From: Bacillota bacterium
GTDB lineage: Bacteria; Bacillota_I; Bacilli_A; RFN20; CAG-826
Assembly: GCA_023393065.1 (NCBI GenBank)
Contig: JAEWMX010000005.1
Span: 119,409-183,408 of the forward strand
Direction of reading: 5' to 3'
Length of the DNA stretch: 64,000 bases
In this document: one piece after another, positions 49,592 through 58,249 of the stretch
Numbering within the stretch: position 1 is the stretch's first letter
Layout: every line of letters begins with the position of its first letter
Notes under the pieces: model-generated
What the model was told of the DNA's origin: nothing
The model's input: the letters and a program-made list of their open reading frames with translations, nothing else
Database searches by the model: none
Translations under genes and position numbers: made by a program

Positions 49592-51445
49592 GTGAATATC
49601 TTTAGAACCATCAGTTTGAGCGATAAAGCAAGAATCAATCATTTGTTGAACGATTCTTTTTTTCGTGATTCCTACTCATCGAGCGAACTCGTCTTTGAAA
49701 ACATGTTCGTCTGGAATTATGGTCAACAAATCCAAATCCTTTGGCTTGAAGATGATCTAGCTATTATAAAAAGCTTTGAAAAAGACAATCGCTGGATTTT
49801 CTTTCCTCCTATCTGCCATACTCCAGAGAAATTTAAACAGGGGCTTAGGCACATTAAAGAAAACTATCCAAACGCGATTGTGGGCGGCTTATCCAAAGCA
49901 ATGGTGGAATGCGCTCATATCACCGGTGCTTTGTATCTTTATGACGACTACTTTTCAGAGTATGTTTATAATCCGTCCGATTTAGCAGAAATGAAAGGCG
50001 GAAAGTTTTCGCGAAAGCGGAATCTCGTCGCCCAGTTTAAGAAAAAGTATGCTTATTCTTTTGTGCCATTCGACAACAAATATTTAGATGCGGTAAAATC
50101 TTTTCTGAATCGTTACGAACAAGAAGGCGGGGCTGGAGAAGACTTTGACGCGATACTTTTTGCTTTGCAAAATCACAATGAAGTTGATTTGTACTGCGAC
50201 CTTTTAATCGTCGACGACATGGTGATTGGATTGAGTATTGGAACTATCAGCATCTTTAATCACGGAGTTATTCTGTTTGAGAAAAACGACTTCAACTATA
50301 TTGGGAGCGGAGCGATGCTCGTCCAACTTGCGACAAACGCCCACTACTTGGGATGTCGAGTTTTGACTCGTCAGGAAGATTTGGGTCTACCGCAGTTAAG
50401 AAAAGCTAAATTAGCTCTTAACCCAATCGAAAAAGAACGCAAGTATTCTTGTCTGTTTGACGCGCGAACAATTCAATTGTATAACTTGTATCTAACCTCT
50501 TTTGAAGACTCCCGCGACTATGTCGACTTCTTCTTTTTGCACTATTATCATGCGAATCGAGCTTTTAGCGTCGAACGCGATGGCACAATCGCATCCGCGC
50601 TTCATATCATGATGAAAAAAATGGCCTACAAAAATAAAATTATTGATTTACCGTTTATCGTCGCCGCAAGCACTCGCGTCGAATACCGCCGTAAAGGCCT
50701 GATGCGCGAAGTGATGGCCAAAACTTTTGCGTCGCTGATTGAGGAAGGATTCACGGTCGTCTCCCTATTCCCAGTTAATCCTGACTTTTATCGCGATTAC
50801 GGATTTGTGCAATACACATACACAAAAAATATCGATTTATATAATAAATCTTTTGAGTGTGGCCTCGAGCAGACTAACGACTTCGCCCTCTTGGCGACAA
50901 TGTATGGCGAGTGCATCAAAAATTACGATGGTTATGTTATTCGCGATGAAGATTATTACACGCGATACATGAATTTATTGTGGCAGGATGGGTATGTTTT
51001 TGAACTCCTAAAAAAAGAAGGACAAATCGTTGGTTACCTCGTCCATAAAGATGACGATATCAGCGAAATTCTACTATGTGGAGACGAGAAGCCACTCCAC
51101 AAAGATCTTGACACGAGCGAAACATATCTACCTCATCCCGATGGCGATACCCCTTCTAACATGATACGCATTATCAATCTTGAAAAGTTTCTACAAGAAA
51201 TGTCATTCGCAGACGGCATTAGAAGTTTGATTCGCCTCAAAATTAACGATCGTTTTATCAAAACAAATAATATTATTATCAGCCTTTCGATTCAAGATAA
51301 TAAAATGCTTGTGAAACCTTCAGAGGAATACGATTTTGAACTTAGCATCGAAGACCTGACCTCGGCCATCTTCACAGGTCGCGGCGACCAGCGTCTATCG
51401 TTCCTTTTTCCTTCAAAAAAAATGGTCTGTTTCGACAAATTTTAA
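49592..51445 (+). CDS. Fusion of DUF2156 (LPG-synthase-like) domain and Eis-like GNAT acetyltransferase domain
   Basis: In this 617-residue protein, residues 1-290 match DUF2156, the acyl-transfer domain related to phosphatidylglycerol lysyltransferase C-termini: ENMFVWNYGQQIQ, KGGKFSRKRNLVAQFKKKY and TRQEDLGLPQLRKAKLALNP. Residues 300-617 resemble Eis-type acetyltransferases, with the acetyl-CoA motif VAASTRVEYRRKGLMREVM (near 365-385), FPVNPDFYRDYGF, and a C-terminal sterol-carrier-like region. Both halves are GNAT-fold acyltransferases. No membrane helix is present. GTG is the start, apparently leaderless. Substrates are unknown; aminoacyl or acetyl transfer to an envelope lipid or small amine is possible. 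Confidence 0.85.
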   Translation: MNIFRTISLSDKARINHLLNDSFFRDSYSSSELVFENMFVWNYGQQIQILWLEDDLAIIKSFEKDNRWIFFPPICHTPEKFKQGLRHIKENYPNAIVGGLSKAMVECAHITGALYLYDDYFSEYVYNPSDLAEMKGGKFSRKRNLVAQFKKKYAYSFVPFDNKYLDAVKSFLNRYEQEGGAGEDFDAILFALQNHNEVDLYCDLLIVDDMVIGLSIGTISIFNHGVILFEKNDFNYIGSGAMLVQLATNAHYLGCRVLTRQEDLGLPQLRKAKLALNPIEKERKYSCLFDARTIQLYNLYLTSFEDSRDYVDFFFLHYYHANRAFSVERDGTIASALHIMMKKMAYKNKIIDLPFIVAASTRVEYRRKGLMREVMAKTFASLIEEGFTVVSLFPVNPDFYRDYGFVQYTYTKNIDLYNKSFECGLEQTNDFALLATMYGECIKNYDGYVIRDEDYYTRYMNLLWQDGYVFELLKKEGQIVGYLVHKDDDISEILLCGDEKPLHKDLDTSETYLPHPDGDTPSNMIRIINLEKFLQEMSFADGIRSLIRLKINDRFIKTNNIIISLSIQDNKMLVKPSEEYDFELSIEDLTSAIFTGRGDQRLSFLFPSKKMVCFDKF

Positions 51446-51531
51446 GAAAGCATCATGATTATAAAGCTCGATTTCGTGTGCTAAAATGTTGGTAGTCCCA
51501 AAGACGCTTATTTTTAATGAGGTAAAAATAT

Positions 51532-54012
51532 ATGAAAAAAATAGTTATCGTCGGTGGCGTTGCCGGTGGTGCGACAGCCGCGACCAGAGCTCGGAGGCTG
51601 AGCGAAGAAGACCAGATTATTGTCTTTGAAAAAGACGAGCACGTCTCTTTTGCTAACTGCGGCCTGCCATATTATATCGGCGGCGTCATCACCGACCGCG
51701 AGCGTTTGCTCGTCGAGACACCCGAGACTTTTAAAAACAATCACAATATCGATGTCCGCACTTTTTCGGAAGTCATCGCCATCGACACCAAACACAAGAA
51801 AGTGACCGTCCAAGAAGTTAAAACCGGTCGCACTTATGAAGAGACATATGACAAACTCCTTCTCTCACCTGGGGCCGCACCCATATGGTTGCCGATTCCC
51901 GGCATCGAAAAGGCTCATAATGTTTTCTCTATGAGAAACTTAGTCGATACTGACAAACTCTACAAATTTATCAATAAAGAAAAAGTCGAAGCAGCCGTCG
52001 TTATCGGCGGCGGATTCATCGGCATTGAACTGGCTGAAAATCTCGTCGAGAGAGGTATTAAAGCGACGATTATCGACCTCGCCGACCAAATTCTTCCTCC
52101 TCTTGATTTCGAGATGGCCAAAATGGCCCAGAACGAGCTTGAGACCAACGGCGTGAAAGTCTATCTCAAGGATTCGGTGGCCGAAATCAAAGACAATGGC
52201 AAGACGGCCGTGCTTAAAAGCGGTATCGTTTTAAAAACTGATCTAATTATCATGGCCGTCGGCGTTCGCCCTGAATCGCGCCTCGCCATATCCGGCGGTT
52301 TAAAAGTCGGTCCCAAAGGCCACATCGTCACTAATGAACACCTCCAAACCATCGATGCGAAAAGCGATGAAGTAATTCCTGATGTCTATGCAGCGGGCGA
52401 CGCCATTGAAGTAAAAGACTTCATTGACGGCACACCAACCGCGGTGCCCCTCGCTTGGCCAGCTAATCGCCAAGGCCGTTTAGTGGCGGACCACATGAAC
52501 GGTTGGGATGTAAAATTTAATGGTAGTTTAGGCACCTCGATCGTCAAGGTCTTCTCACTGACAGCCGCCAGCACCGGCAACAATCAAAAAACTCTCGATC
52601 GCAAAAAGGTTGAGTATCGGGCGGTGATGGTCACTCGATCCAATCACGCCGGTTATTACCCAGGCGCCAGTGACATCGTCATCAAACTTCTATTTAGCCC
52701 CGTGACCGGAAAGATCCTCGGCGCTCAAGCCATCGGTAAAGATGGCACTGATAAACGCATCGACGTCATCGCTACCGCCATTAAAGGCGGTTTGACAATC
52801 TTTGATTTGCCGGATCTCGAACTAGCTTATGCTCCGCCTTTTGGCTCTTCAAAAGACCCCGTCAATATCGCCGGCTATGTCGGAAGCAATATGATGCAAA
52901 AAGAATTTGGCGTCGTCAACCAGCAGCAGTTAGAGGAATTTCGTAAAAAAAAAGCACTCGTAATTGATTCTCGTACCCCTTTGGAATTTAGCATCGGCCA
53001 CATCGAAGGAGCGGTCAATATTCCTTACATGGGCATTCGCGATAATCTCGCCAAGCTGCCTCAAGAAAAAGATGCGCCGATCGTCGTTTACTGCAATGTC
53101 GGTCAGACGGCCTATCTGCTAATTAAAGTTCTCGTTAACAACGGTTTCACAAACGTCCACAATCTCCTCGGTGGCTATAAAGTCTACAAGGCCCTCCATC
53201 AAAAAAACCAAGAAGAAGAATTGCACAATCCCGAACATCGCGTCATCGAAGAAAAAGCGACGATTAATAGCGGCGATTATCGCGATGATGAGATAAAAAT
53301 CTTCATCGATGCCTGCGGCTTGCAATGCCCGGGCCCGATCATGCAGACATATAAAGCCGTCGAAAAACTCAAAGATGGCGAGATCGTAAAAATCATCGCC
53401 ACCGACAGCGGCTATTTTAGCGATGTCGAAAAATGGTGCGTGACGACCGGCAATACATTGCTCAAAAAAGAAGCTACTAAAGATGGTTATACCGCTGTCA
53501 TTCGCAAAGGGTCGGTCAAATCAACTCAAAAGGTCGTTGAAAACGAAAACACGACCATCGTCTTGTTCAGCGGTGATATGGATAAAGCCATGGCGGCCAT
53601 GATCATCGGTCAAGGCAGCCGCTCCATGGGTAAAAACGTCACCATCTTCTGCACATTCTGGGGCTTGAATTTACTTCGTAAAGATCAGAAAGTAAAGGTC
53701 AAAAAATCATTCATTGAAAAAATGTTTGGAGCCATGATGCCGAGAGGCCCTAAAAAGATGCCGATTTCAAAGATGAATTTCGGCGGCATGGGCGCCAAGA
53801 TGATGAAGTCGGTCATGAGAAAGAAAAATGTCGATTCGCTGCCTGATCTAATTGCCCAAGCGAAAGCCGCTGGCGTCAAATTCATCGCCTGCACGATGAG
53901 CATGGATGTCATGGGGATTCATAAAGAAGAGCTCATCGACGGCATCGAATACGCGGGTGTCGCCACCTATTTGGCCGAGTCGGAAAAAGCCGGCGTTACG
54001 CTCTTTATCTAA
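51532..54012 (+). CDS. CoA-disulfide reductase-like flavoprotein fused to rhodanese, TusA and DsrE-like domains
   Basis: In this 826-residue multidomain protein, residues 1-450 are an FAD/NAD-linked disulfide reductase with GGVAGGATAA, the single active Cys43 (SFANCGLPYYIGG) of CoA-disulfide reductases, a second dinucleotide site VVIGGGFIGIELAEN and YAAGDA. Residues 465-560 are a rhodanese domain (VVYCNVGQTAYL, persulfide Cys). Residues 590-660 are a TusA domain (CGLQCPGPIM). The rest (about 670-826) is a DsrE-like domain. The array can reduce CoA disulfides or polysulfides and pass sulfane sulfur along its own domains. GAGGT precedes the start; a terminator follows. Confidence 0.95.
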   Translation: MKKIVIVGGVAGGATAATRARRLSEEDQIIVFEKDEHVSFANCGLPYYIGGVITDRERLLVETPETFKNNHNIDVRTFSEVIAIDTKHKKVTVQEVKTGRTYEETYDKLLLSPGAAPIWLPIPGIEKAHNVFSMRNLVDTDKLYKFINKEKVEAAVVIGGGFIGIELAENLVERGIKATIIDLADQILPPLDFEMAKMAQNELETNGVKVYLKDSVAEIKDNGKTAVLKSGIVLKTDLIIMAVGVRPESRLAISGGLKVGPKGHIVTNEHLQTIDAKSDEVIPDVYAAGDAIEVKDFIDGTPTAVPLAWPANRQGRLVADHMNGWDVKFNGSLGTSIVKVFSLTAASTGNNQKTLDRKKVEYRAVMVTRSNHAGYYPGASDIVIKLLFSPVTGKILGAQAIGKDGTDKRIDVIATAIKGGLTIFDLPDLELAYAPPFGSSKDPVNIAGYVGSNMMQKEFGVVNQQQLEEFRKKKALVIDSRTPLEFSIGHIEGAVNIPYMGIRDNLAKLPQEKDAPIVVYCNVGQTAYLLIKVLVNNGFTNVHNLLGGYKVYKALHQKNQEEELHNPEHRVIEEKATINSGDYRDDEIKIFIDACGLQCPGPIMQTYKAVEKLKDGEIVKIIATDSGYFSDVEKWCVTTGNTLLKKEATKDGYTAVIRKGSVKSTQKVVENENTTIVLFSGDMDKAMAAMIIGQGSRSMGKNVTIFCTFWGLNLLRKDQKVKVKKSFIEKMFGAMMPRGPKKMPISKMNFGGMGAKMMKSVMRKKNVDSLPDLIAQAKAAGVKFIACTMSMDVMGIHKEELIDGIEYAGVATYLAESEKAGVTLFI

Positions 54013-54027
54013 ATCCGATTACATTTT

Positions 54028-54060
54028 TAAGCCACTTGCGAAAATAAGTGGCTTTTTTAT
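54028..54060 (+). terminator. Terminator after CoA-disulfide reductase-like gene
   Basis: AAGCCACTT-GCGAAAAT-AAGTGGCTT followed by TTTT is a clear intrinsic terminator. Confidence 0.88.
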
Positions 54061-54146
54061 ATCCGTAAAGATTGAAATAGCAATCGGGAATCCATACCAT
54101 ATTAAATAGGCATCAAATTAATATTTGAAAATGCGCGACAATTAAT

Positions 54147-55283
54147 ATGGCCATCATGCATCTCCCCGATTATGTCAGAAAAGAAAACGCTAAATTAAAA
54201 CTTAGCAATTTTCGCGATGTAGACGCTTTGGTCTTCGCCCAACTTTCATACTTGGGATACCACCCATATCGAAATGGCAGCAAATTAGAATTCGCCGCCG
54301 CGAAAGCCAAAGAGGCCGCGAGTGTCAGCCACCTCAAAGAAGAAAACGAGGATTTGCTTCGCTGCGTGGCTAAAAGCCTTCGCTATCAGCACATCAAAGT
54401 CGTCAAGCACGTCGCCGAAACCAAATTGCTCTTTGAACTGCAATTCTCGGCGACGACCTTTATCGTGAACCATCGCTTCATCGTCATCGCTTTTCGGGGT
54501 ACGGACGATACGATTAACGGTTGGAAGGAAGACTTTAACATGGTCTTTCTCGATGAGATTCCCGCTCAGAGCAAAGCTGTTGACTATGTCAAAACGATAG
54601 CGAAGAAATATCGATTCGCACGCATTATCATCACTGGACACTCCAAGGGCGGCAATTTAGCTTTTTATGCAGCGATGAAACAGAGCCGATCCGTTAAAAA
54701 GCGCATCGTTTCCGTCTACAATCTCGACGGTCCTGATTTTCGCGAGAACATCACGGCGACCGCCGATTACATCGACTTGCTGCCCAAGGTTAATAAAATC
54801 GTCCCCGAAGAAAGTATTATCGGCATGATTTTGCAAACCAACAACTACTATCACATCGTCAAATCTGATGGCAGCCTTTTTGCTCAGCACAAAATGTATA
54901 ATTGGCACATCGATAGCGAGACGAGCGATCTCGTTCACGAAGTTACGCTAAGCAAATCGTCGAAAAAAATTAAGAACTCATTATATGCGTGGCTCTATAG
55001 TTTCAATGTTCGCGACCGGCAAATCATCATCGATAATTTCTTCGACATGCTGCAGGCGTCAGAATGTACAACCCTCAGCGAGTTCAGCGATAATCTAAGC
55101 GCGAACATCAAGGCGATGTATGGCGAATATAAAGAGTCAGATAGCGAGACGAAAAAGCTAATTCGCAAGACCTTCATCGAACTCGGTAAGTACTTGATGT
55201 CCAACTACTTTACCCGCGAAAAAAATCTCGATAAAAAAGTTAAAAAATTCGATTTGAAACACAAGGTAAGAGAGGGTGAATAG
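54147..55283 (+). CDS. DUF2974 (Mbeg1-like) alpha/beta hydrolase
   Basis: This 378-residue protein shows a lipase-like core: AFRGTDDTINGWKEDFNM near residue 116 and the nucleophile elbow TGHSKGGNLAFYAA with Ser166, then NLDGPDF. This is the DUF2974 family, lipase-like cytosolic proteins of unknown substrate common in Firmicutes. There is no signal peptide. The C-terminal 100 residues are helical and basic. Starts at 54147 and 54156 are both possible and neither has a ribosome site, so a leaderless start is conceivable. Its stop is one base before the start of the Imm5-like gene. Confidence 0.88.
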   Translation: MAIMHLPDYVRKENAKLKLSNFRDVDALVFAQLSYLGYHPYRNGSKLEFAAAKAKEAASVSHLKEENEDLLRCVAKSLRYQHIKVVKHVAETKLLFELQFSATTFIVNHRFIVIAFRGTDDTINGWKEDFNMVFLDEIPAQSKAVDYVKTIAKKYRFARIIITGHSKGGNLAFYAAMKQSRSVKKRIVSVYNLDGPDFRENITATADYIDLLPKVNKIVPEESIIGMILQTNNYYHIVKSDGSLFAQHKMYNWHIDSETSDLVHEVTLSKSSKKIKNSLYAWLYSFNVRDRQIIIDNFFDMLQASECTTLSEFSDNLSANIKAMYGEYKESDSETKKLIRKTFIELGKYLMSNYFTREKNLDKKVKKFDLKHKVREGE

Positions 55284-55284
55284 C

Positions 55285-55746
55285 ATGCCGTCAAGCACGA
55301 TTGTCCAATTAATAAAATACGCTGAATCACTATCCAATCGCGAGATGATGAAGTGGGCGCTTCGCAATGTTCGCGAGGTTCTTGATGTGTTAAATATCAA
55401 TGTCACTAACGATGAGCAATACCGCTTGATGGTCATTGAAACCAATCGCTATCTGACTGGTTTTCACAAAGTTTCGCATATGCGAAATCAAGCTTTGAAG
55501 ATGCACGAACTCGCCCGTCACGAAACTGACCCCATTCGCATTAATCTATTAAGAGCATATGGACACATCTTAGCAACCGCGCACGTCAAGGAACACGCTT
55601 TGCATGCCACCGAGTATGCCAACAAGGCTCTGATCGCTGCCAGACGAAGCGACGAAGAAGTCGCTTGCATCGTCAATGCGCAAAATGCAGCTTTAGAATC
55701 GCTGGCTCGCTTTATCGTTTCAGTTGATAAGCCACTAGTCAATTAG
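55285..55746 (+). CDS. Imm5-like putative immunity family protein
   Basis: This 153-residue all-helical protein resembles the Imm5-like putative immunity family: MMKWALRNVREVL at the front and the conserved RAYGHILATAHVKEHALHATEYANKAL, with two or three His residues in the helix. In that family the HILATAHV-type helix is the signature. The gene follows the DUF2974 hydrolase with its stop one base upstream; GAGAGGG lies eight bases before the ATG. Whether it protects against, inhibits or merely accompanies the hydrolase is not known. The assignment rests on pattern recall. Confidence 0.65.
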   Translation: MPSSTIVQLIKYAESLSNREMMKWALRNVREVLDVLNINVTNDEQYRLMVIETNRYLTGFHKVSHMRNQALKMHELARHETDPIRINLLRAYGHILATAHVKEHALHATEYANKALIAARRSDEEVACIVNAQNAALESLARFIVSVDKPLVN

Positions 55747-55797
55747 ATAAGATATTGCTGCGCATTCGTGATTTCGCGCAGTAAAGGAACATTATTT

Positions 55798-56376
55798 ATG
55801 AAGACAACTATCCTTCTTGCTCACCCTTGGCACGGCAGTTTTAACAAGGCGATCTTTGACACCGTGGTCAACAAACTAACAAGTCTTAACAAGCCCTATC
55901 AAATCATAGATTTGAATAAAGACGGCTTTAATCCGGTAATGACGGAAAAAGAGCTCGCCCTCTTCTCGAGAGGTCAATTCTCAGATCCTCTCGTCGGCAA
56001 ATATCAAAAGATGCTCGCCGAAACCGACGAACTCGTCGTCATCTTTCCGATTTGGTGGGGCGATAGCCCGGCCATCCTCAAAGGCTTTATCGACAAAGTC
56101 ATGCTCAAAGGTTTTGCTTACGATCAAGGCGAAAGCGGCTTAATCGGAAAGCTGACCCACATCAAAAAAGGTTATGTCATCACAACCTCCGAAACGCCGA
56201 CTTTTATCTATAAAGAACATCTCGGCAATCCGATTGACAACATTTTTGTCAAAATCATCCTCGAGAGCATCGGCATCAAAGACAATGTGTGGATTAATAA
56301 AGACATGGTCTTCTCGGGCGGACAAGAAAGTCGCGTCGCGTTCTTAAAAGAAATCGCCCATCAATTTGATAAGTAA
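55798..56376 (+). CDS. NAD(P)H oxidoreductase, flavodoxin_2 (NQO/KefF-like) family
   Basis: This 192-residue flavoprotein has LLAHPWHGSFNKAI at the N-terminus, EKELALFSRGQFSDPLV, VVIFPIWWGDSPAILKGFIDKV and ETPTFIYKEH, as in the MdaB/KefF/NQO family. It transfers two electrons from NAD(P)H through FMN or FAD to quinones or similar acceptors and avoids semiquinone formation. The start at 55798 follows AAAGGAA. A small hairpin (CTGCGC/GCGCAG) lies in the 50 bases upstream. It ends close to the convergent VanZ-like gene. Confidence 0.92.
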   Translation: MKTTILLAHPWHGSFNKAIFDTVVNKLTSLNKPYQIIDLNKDGFNPVMTEKELALFSRGQFSDPLVGKYQKMLAETDELVVIFPIWWGDSPAILKGFIDKVMLKGFAYDQGESGLIGKLTHIKKGYVITTSETPTFIYKEHLGNPIDNIFVKIILESIGIKDNVWINKDMVFSGGQESRVAFLKEIAHQFDK

Positions 56377-56387
56377 TATTTAATAGG

Positions 56388-56894
56388 TTATGAAGCGGAG
56401 CCAATCTCCGCTTTTTCTTTTCTTTGGAAAGTGATGAGAAAGGCGATGGCAATGCCAAGCAAAGCCCCGGATAAATCGATGCCGACATCGTACAGATTGC
56501 CACTACGCCCGCTAGTGAAAAGCTGAATCAGCTCCGAGGATCCCGCCACGAGAAGCATCGCTCCTCCAGCCACGAGGATCCGGAGCCATTTATTTTTGAT
56601 AATCGTCATGTTGTTAAGCGCGAGATAAGCGAACAAACCATCGAGCAGGAAAAGTAAGAAGTGTCCGACGAGCTTGCGAATGACATAAGCAAAGATATCG
56701 AGTTGGTCGGCATTTAAATTGATCCCGAAAAATTTTAAGAGCGCATTGAGAACATCGACGACGAATCCACTTTGTGATGACGAGATTTCCCCGCTGAAAC
56801 CCGATAAGACGAGAATGAGTATCATCAGGGCGGCAAATAATACCAGATAGATAATACCAGCCCTTGCTATATATTGGTTATTGCGACGAATCAT
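56388..56894 (-). CDS. VanZ-like family membrane protein
   Basis: This 168-residue protein has four membrane segments and the VanZ core RKLVGHFLLFLLDGL ... SSELIQLFTSGRSGNLYDVGIDLSGALLG. VanZ proteins confer low-level teicoplanin resistance in enterococci, but most relatives have unknown envelope roles. I choose 56894 because the -10 TATACT ends six bases before it and the ATG at 56918 lies upstream of that box. There is no ribosome site, so the transcript would be leaderless. Confidence 0.85.
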   Translation of the reverse strand: MIRRNNQYIARAGIIYLVLFAALMILILVLSGFSGEISSSQSGFVVDVLNALLKFFGINLNADQLDIFAYVIRKLVGHFLLFLLDGLFAYLALNNMTIIKNKWLRILVAGGAMLLVAGSSELIQLFTSGRSGNLYDVGIDLSGALLGIAIAFLITFQRKEKAEIGSAS

Positions 56895-56900
56895 ATTAGC

Positions 56901-56906
56901 AGTATA
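56901..56906 (-). promoter_or_regulatory. -10 box (TATACT) for leaderless VanZ-like transcript
   Basis: TATACT on the minus strand lies six bases before the ATG at 56894; TTTCTA at 56925-56930 gives an 18-base spacing. Confidence 0.5.
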
Positions 56907-57001
56907 GCAATTATTCATAATTACTAGAAAGCAAAAATGAAGAGCAACTCACTATCTTTTTAGTTATGACAACTGTAATATTTACAATGGAGGAACATGT
57001 G

Positions 57002-57415
57002 ATGATTTTCGTTAAATACTTAATATTAATTGCTCTTACATTCGTCGTCTTTTTACTCGTTGATCTAGTTTGGCTCGTTAAGATTTCCCCGCGTTTTTAT
57101 AAGAAAAATCTCGGTCACTTAATGGCGGAGAAAGTAAATTATACTCCCGCTGTCATCTTCTATTTAATTTTCATTATCGGCATCACCTTATTTGTGATCG
57201 GACCGGCATATGTCGGCGGCCGCGGTTGGGTCTTTGCCCTGATTTATGGCGCAATCTTCGGACTCGTAACCTATTCGACTTATGATCTAACGAATTTCGC
57301 AACTTTGAAAAAGTGGCCCCTCAATGTCACATTAGCCGATATCGCGTGGGGAACTTTTCTTTCGACCTCGACATCGGTCGCTGTCTATTTTCTCGCTGTG
57401 TTGATGGGGGTCTAA
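57002..57415 (+). CDS. DUF2177 family membrane protein
   Basis: This 137-residue protein has four membrane helices and the DUF2177 features FLLVDLVWL, GHLMAE, YGAIFGLVTYSTYDLTNFATLKKWP and DIAWGTFLS. The function is unknown; in many bacteria it neighbours lipid-related DUF1295 and cyclopropane-synthase genes, and here a DUF1295 gene follows three bases after its stop. GGAGG nine bases upstream selects 57002 over an ATG at 56966. Confidence 0.9.
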   Translation: MIFVKYLILIALTFVVFLLVDLVWLVKISPRFYKKNLGHLMAEKVNYTPAVIFYLIFIIGITLFVIGPAYVGGRGWVFALIYGAIFGLVTYSTYDLTNFATLKKWPLNVTLADIAWGTFLSTSTSVAVYFLAVLMGV

Positions 57416-57418
57416 CCT

Positions 57419-58231
57419 ATGCAAATACTCGGATATATCTTGCCGCCCGTTCTCGTCGTCATCTTTTTCACCATCGCCTATTTTGTCGCTGAAGCCAAAA
57501 AAAATTATGGCTACATCGATATCGTCTGGGGTGCGAGTTTCGTCGTCAACGCGTGGTCGGCGATAATCGTCACCTCGCTTATCAACATGACATGGCCGAG
57601 CATTCCCGCTATCGTCGTGACGGTCGCCGTGACGATTTGGGGTCTTCGCTTATCAACTTATCTCTTTAAGCGCAACTGGAATAAACCAGAAGATTACCGC
57701 TATGTGACAATGCGCAATAACTTAGTAGGCAAAAAGCATCCAAAGCTATTAGCTTACAGCAAAATATTCATGTCGCAAGCTGGACTTTCTATTCTCGTTT
57801 CGACGGTCATCCTCGTCACCCTTAATGGAGTGGCACACACTAACGATTGGCTCGTCTACGGATTTACGATTGCCGGCGGTTTTTTGTGGCTCGTGGGATT
57901 TTTCTTTGAAAGCGTTGGCGATGCCCAGCTGCGCAGTTTCATTCGCAAGCCGGAAAATCGTGGCAAAATCATGGATCAAGGCTTATGGGGCATTACTCGC
58001 CACCCCAATTATTTTGGCGAATCGCTGATGTGGTTTGGCTTGGGCGTCGTCGGATTATCTGTCGCCTACGGCTATATCGGTTTTATTTCCTATATTGTCA
58101 TAACTAGTTTACTTCTGTTTGTCTCGGGTGTCCCGCTTCTCGAAAAGGCATTTAAAGAACGCCCGGGATTTGCTGAATACGCATCGCGCGTCAGCATCTT
58201 CATCCCGTGGTTTCCCAAAAAGAAAAAATAA
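57419..58231 (+). CDS. DUF1295 family membrane protein (first copy)
   Basis: This 270-residue protein has six or seven membrane helices and the C-terminal motif RHPNYFGESLMW common to DUF1295, steroid 5-alpha-reductase-like and isoprenylcysteine methyltransferase-like proteins. GYIDIVWG and IWGLRLSTYL are further family marks. It may reduce or methylate a lipid, but no reaction is proven. It is coupled to the DUF2177 gene. A second DUF1295 gene lies at 59155. Confidence 0.9.
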   Translation: MQILGYILPPVLVVIFFTIAYFVAEAKKNYGYIDIVWGASFVVNAWSAIIVTSLINMTWPSIPAIVVTVAVTIWGLRLSTYLFKRNWNKPEDYRYVTMRNNLVGKKHPKLLAYSKIFMSQAGLSILVSTVILVTLNGVAHTNDWLVYGFTIAGGFLWLVGFFFESVGDAQLRSFIRKPENRGKIMDQGLWGITRHPNYFGESLMWFGLGVVGLSVAYGYIGFISYIVITSLLLFVSGVPLLEKAFKERPGFAEYASRVSIFIPWFPKKKK

Positions 58232-58249
58232 AACGGAGGTCAGCATATC

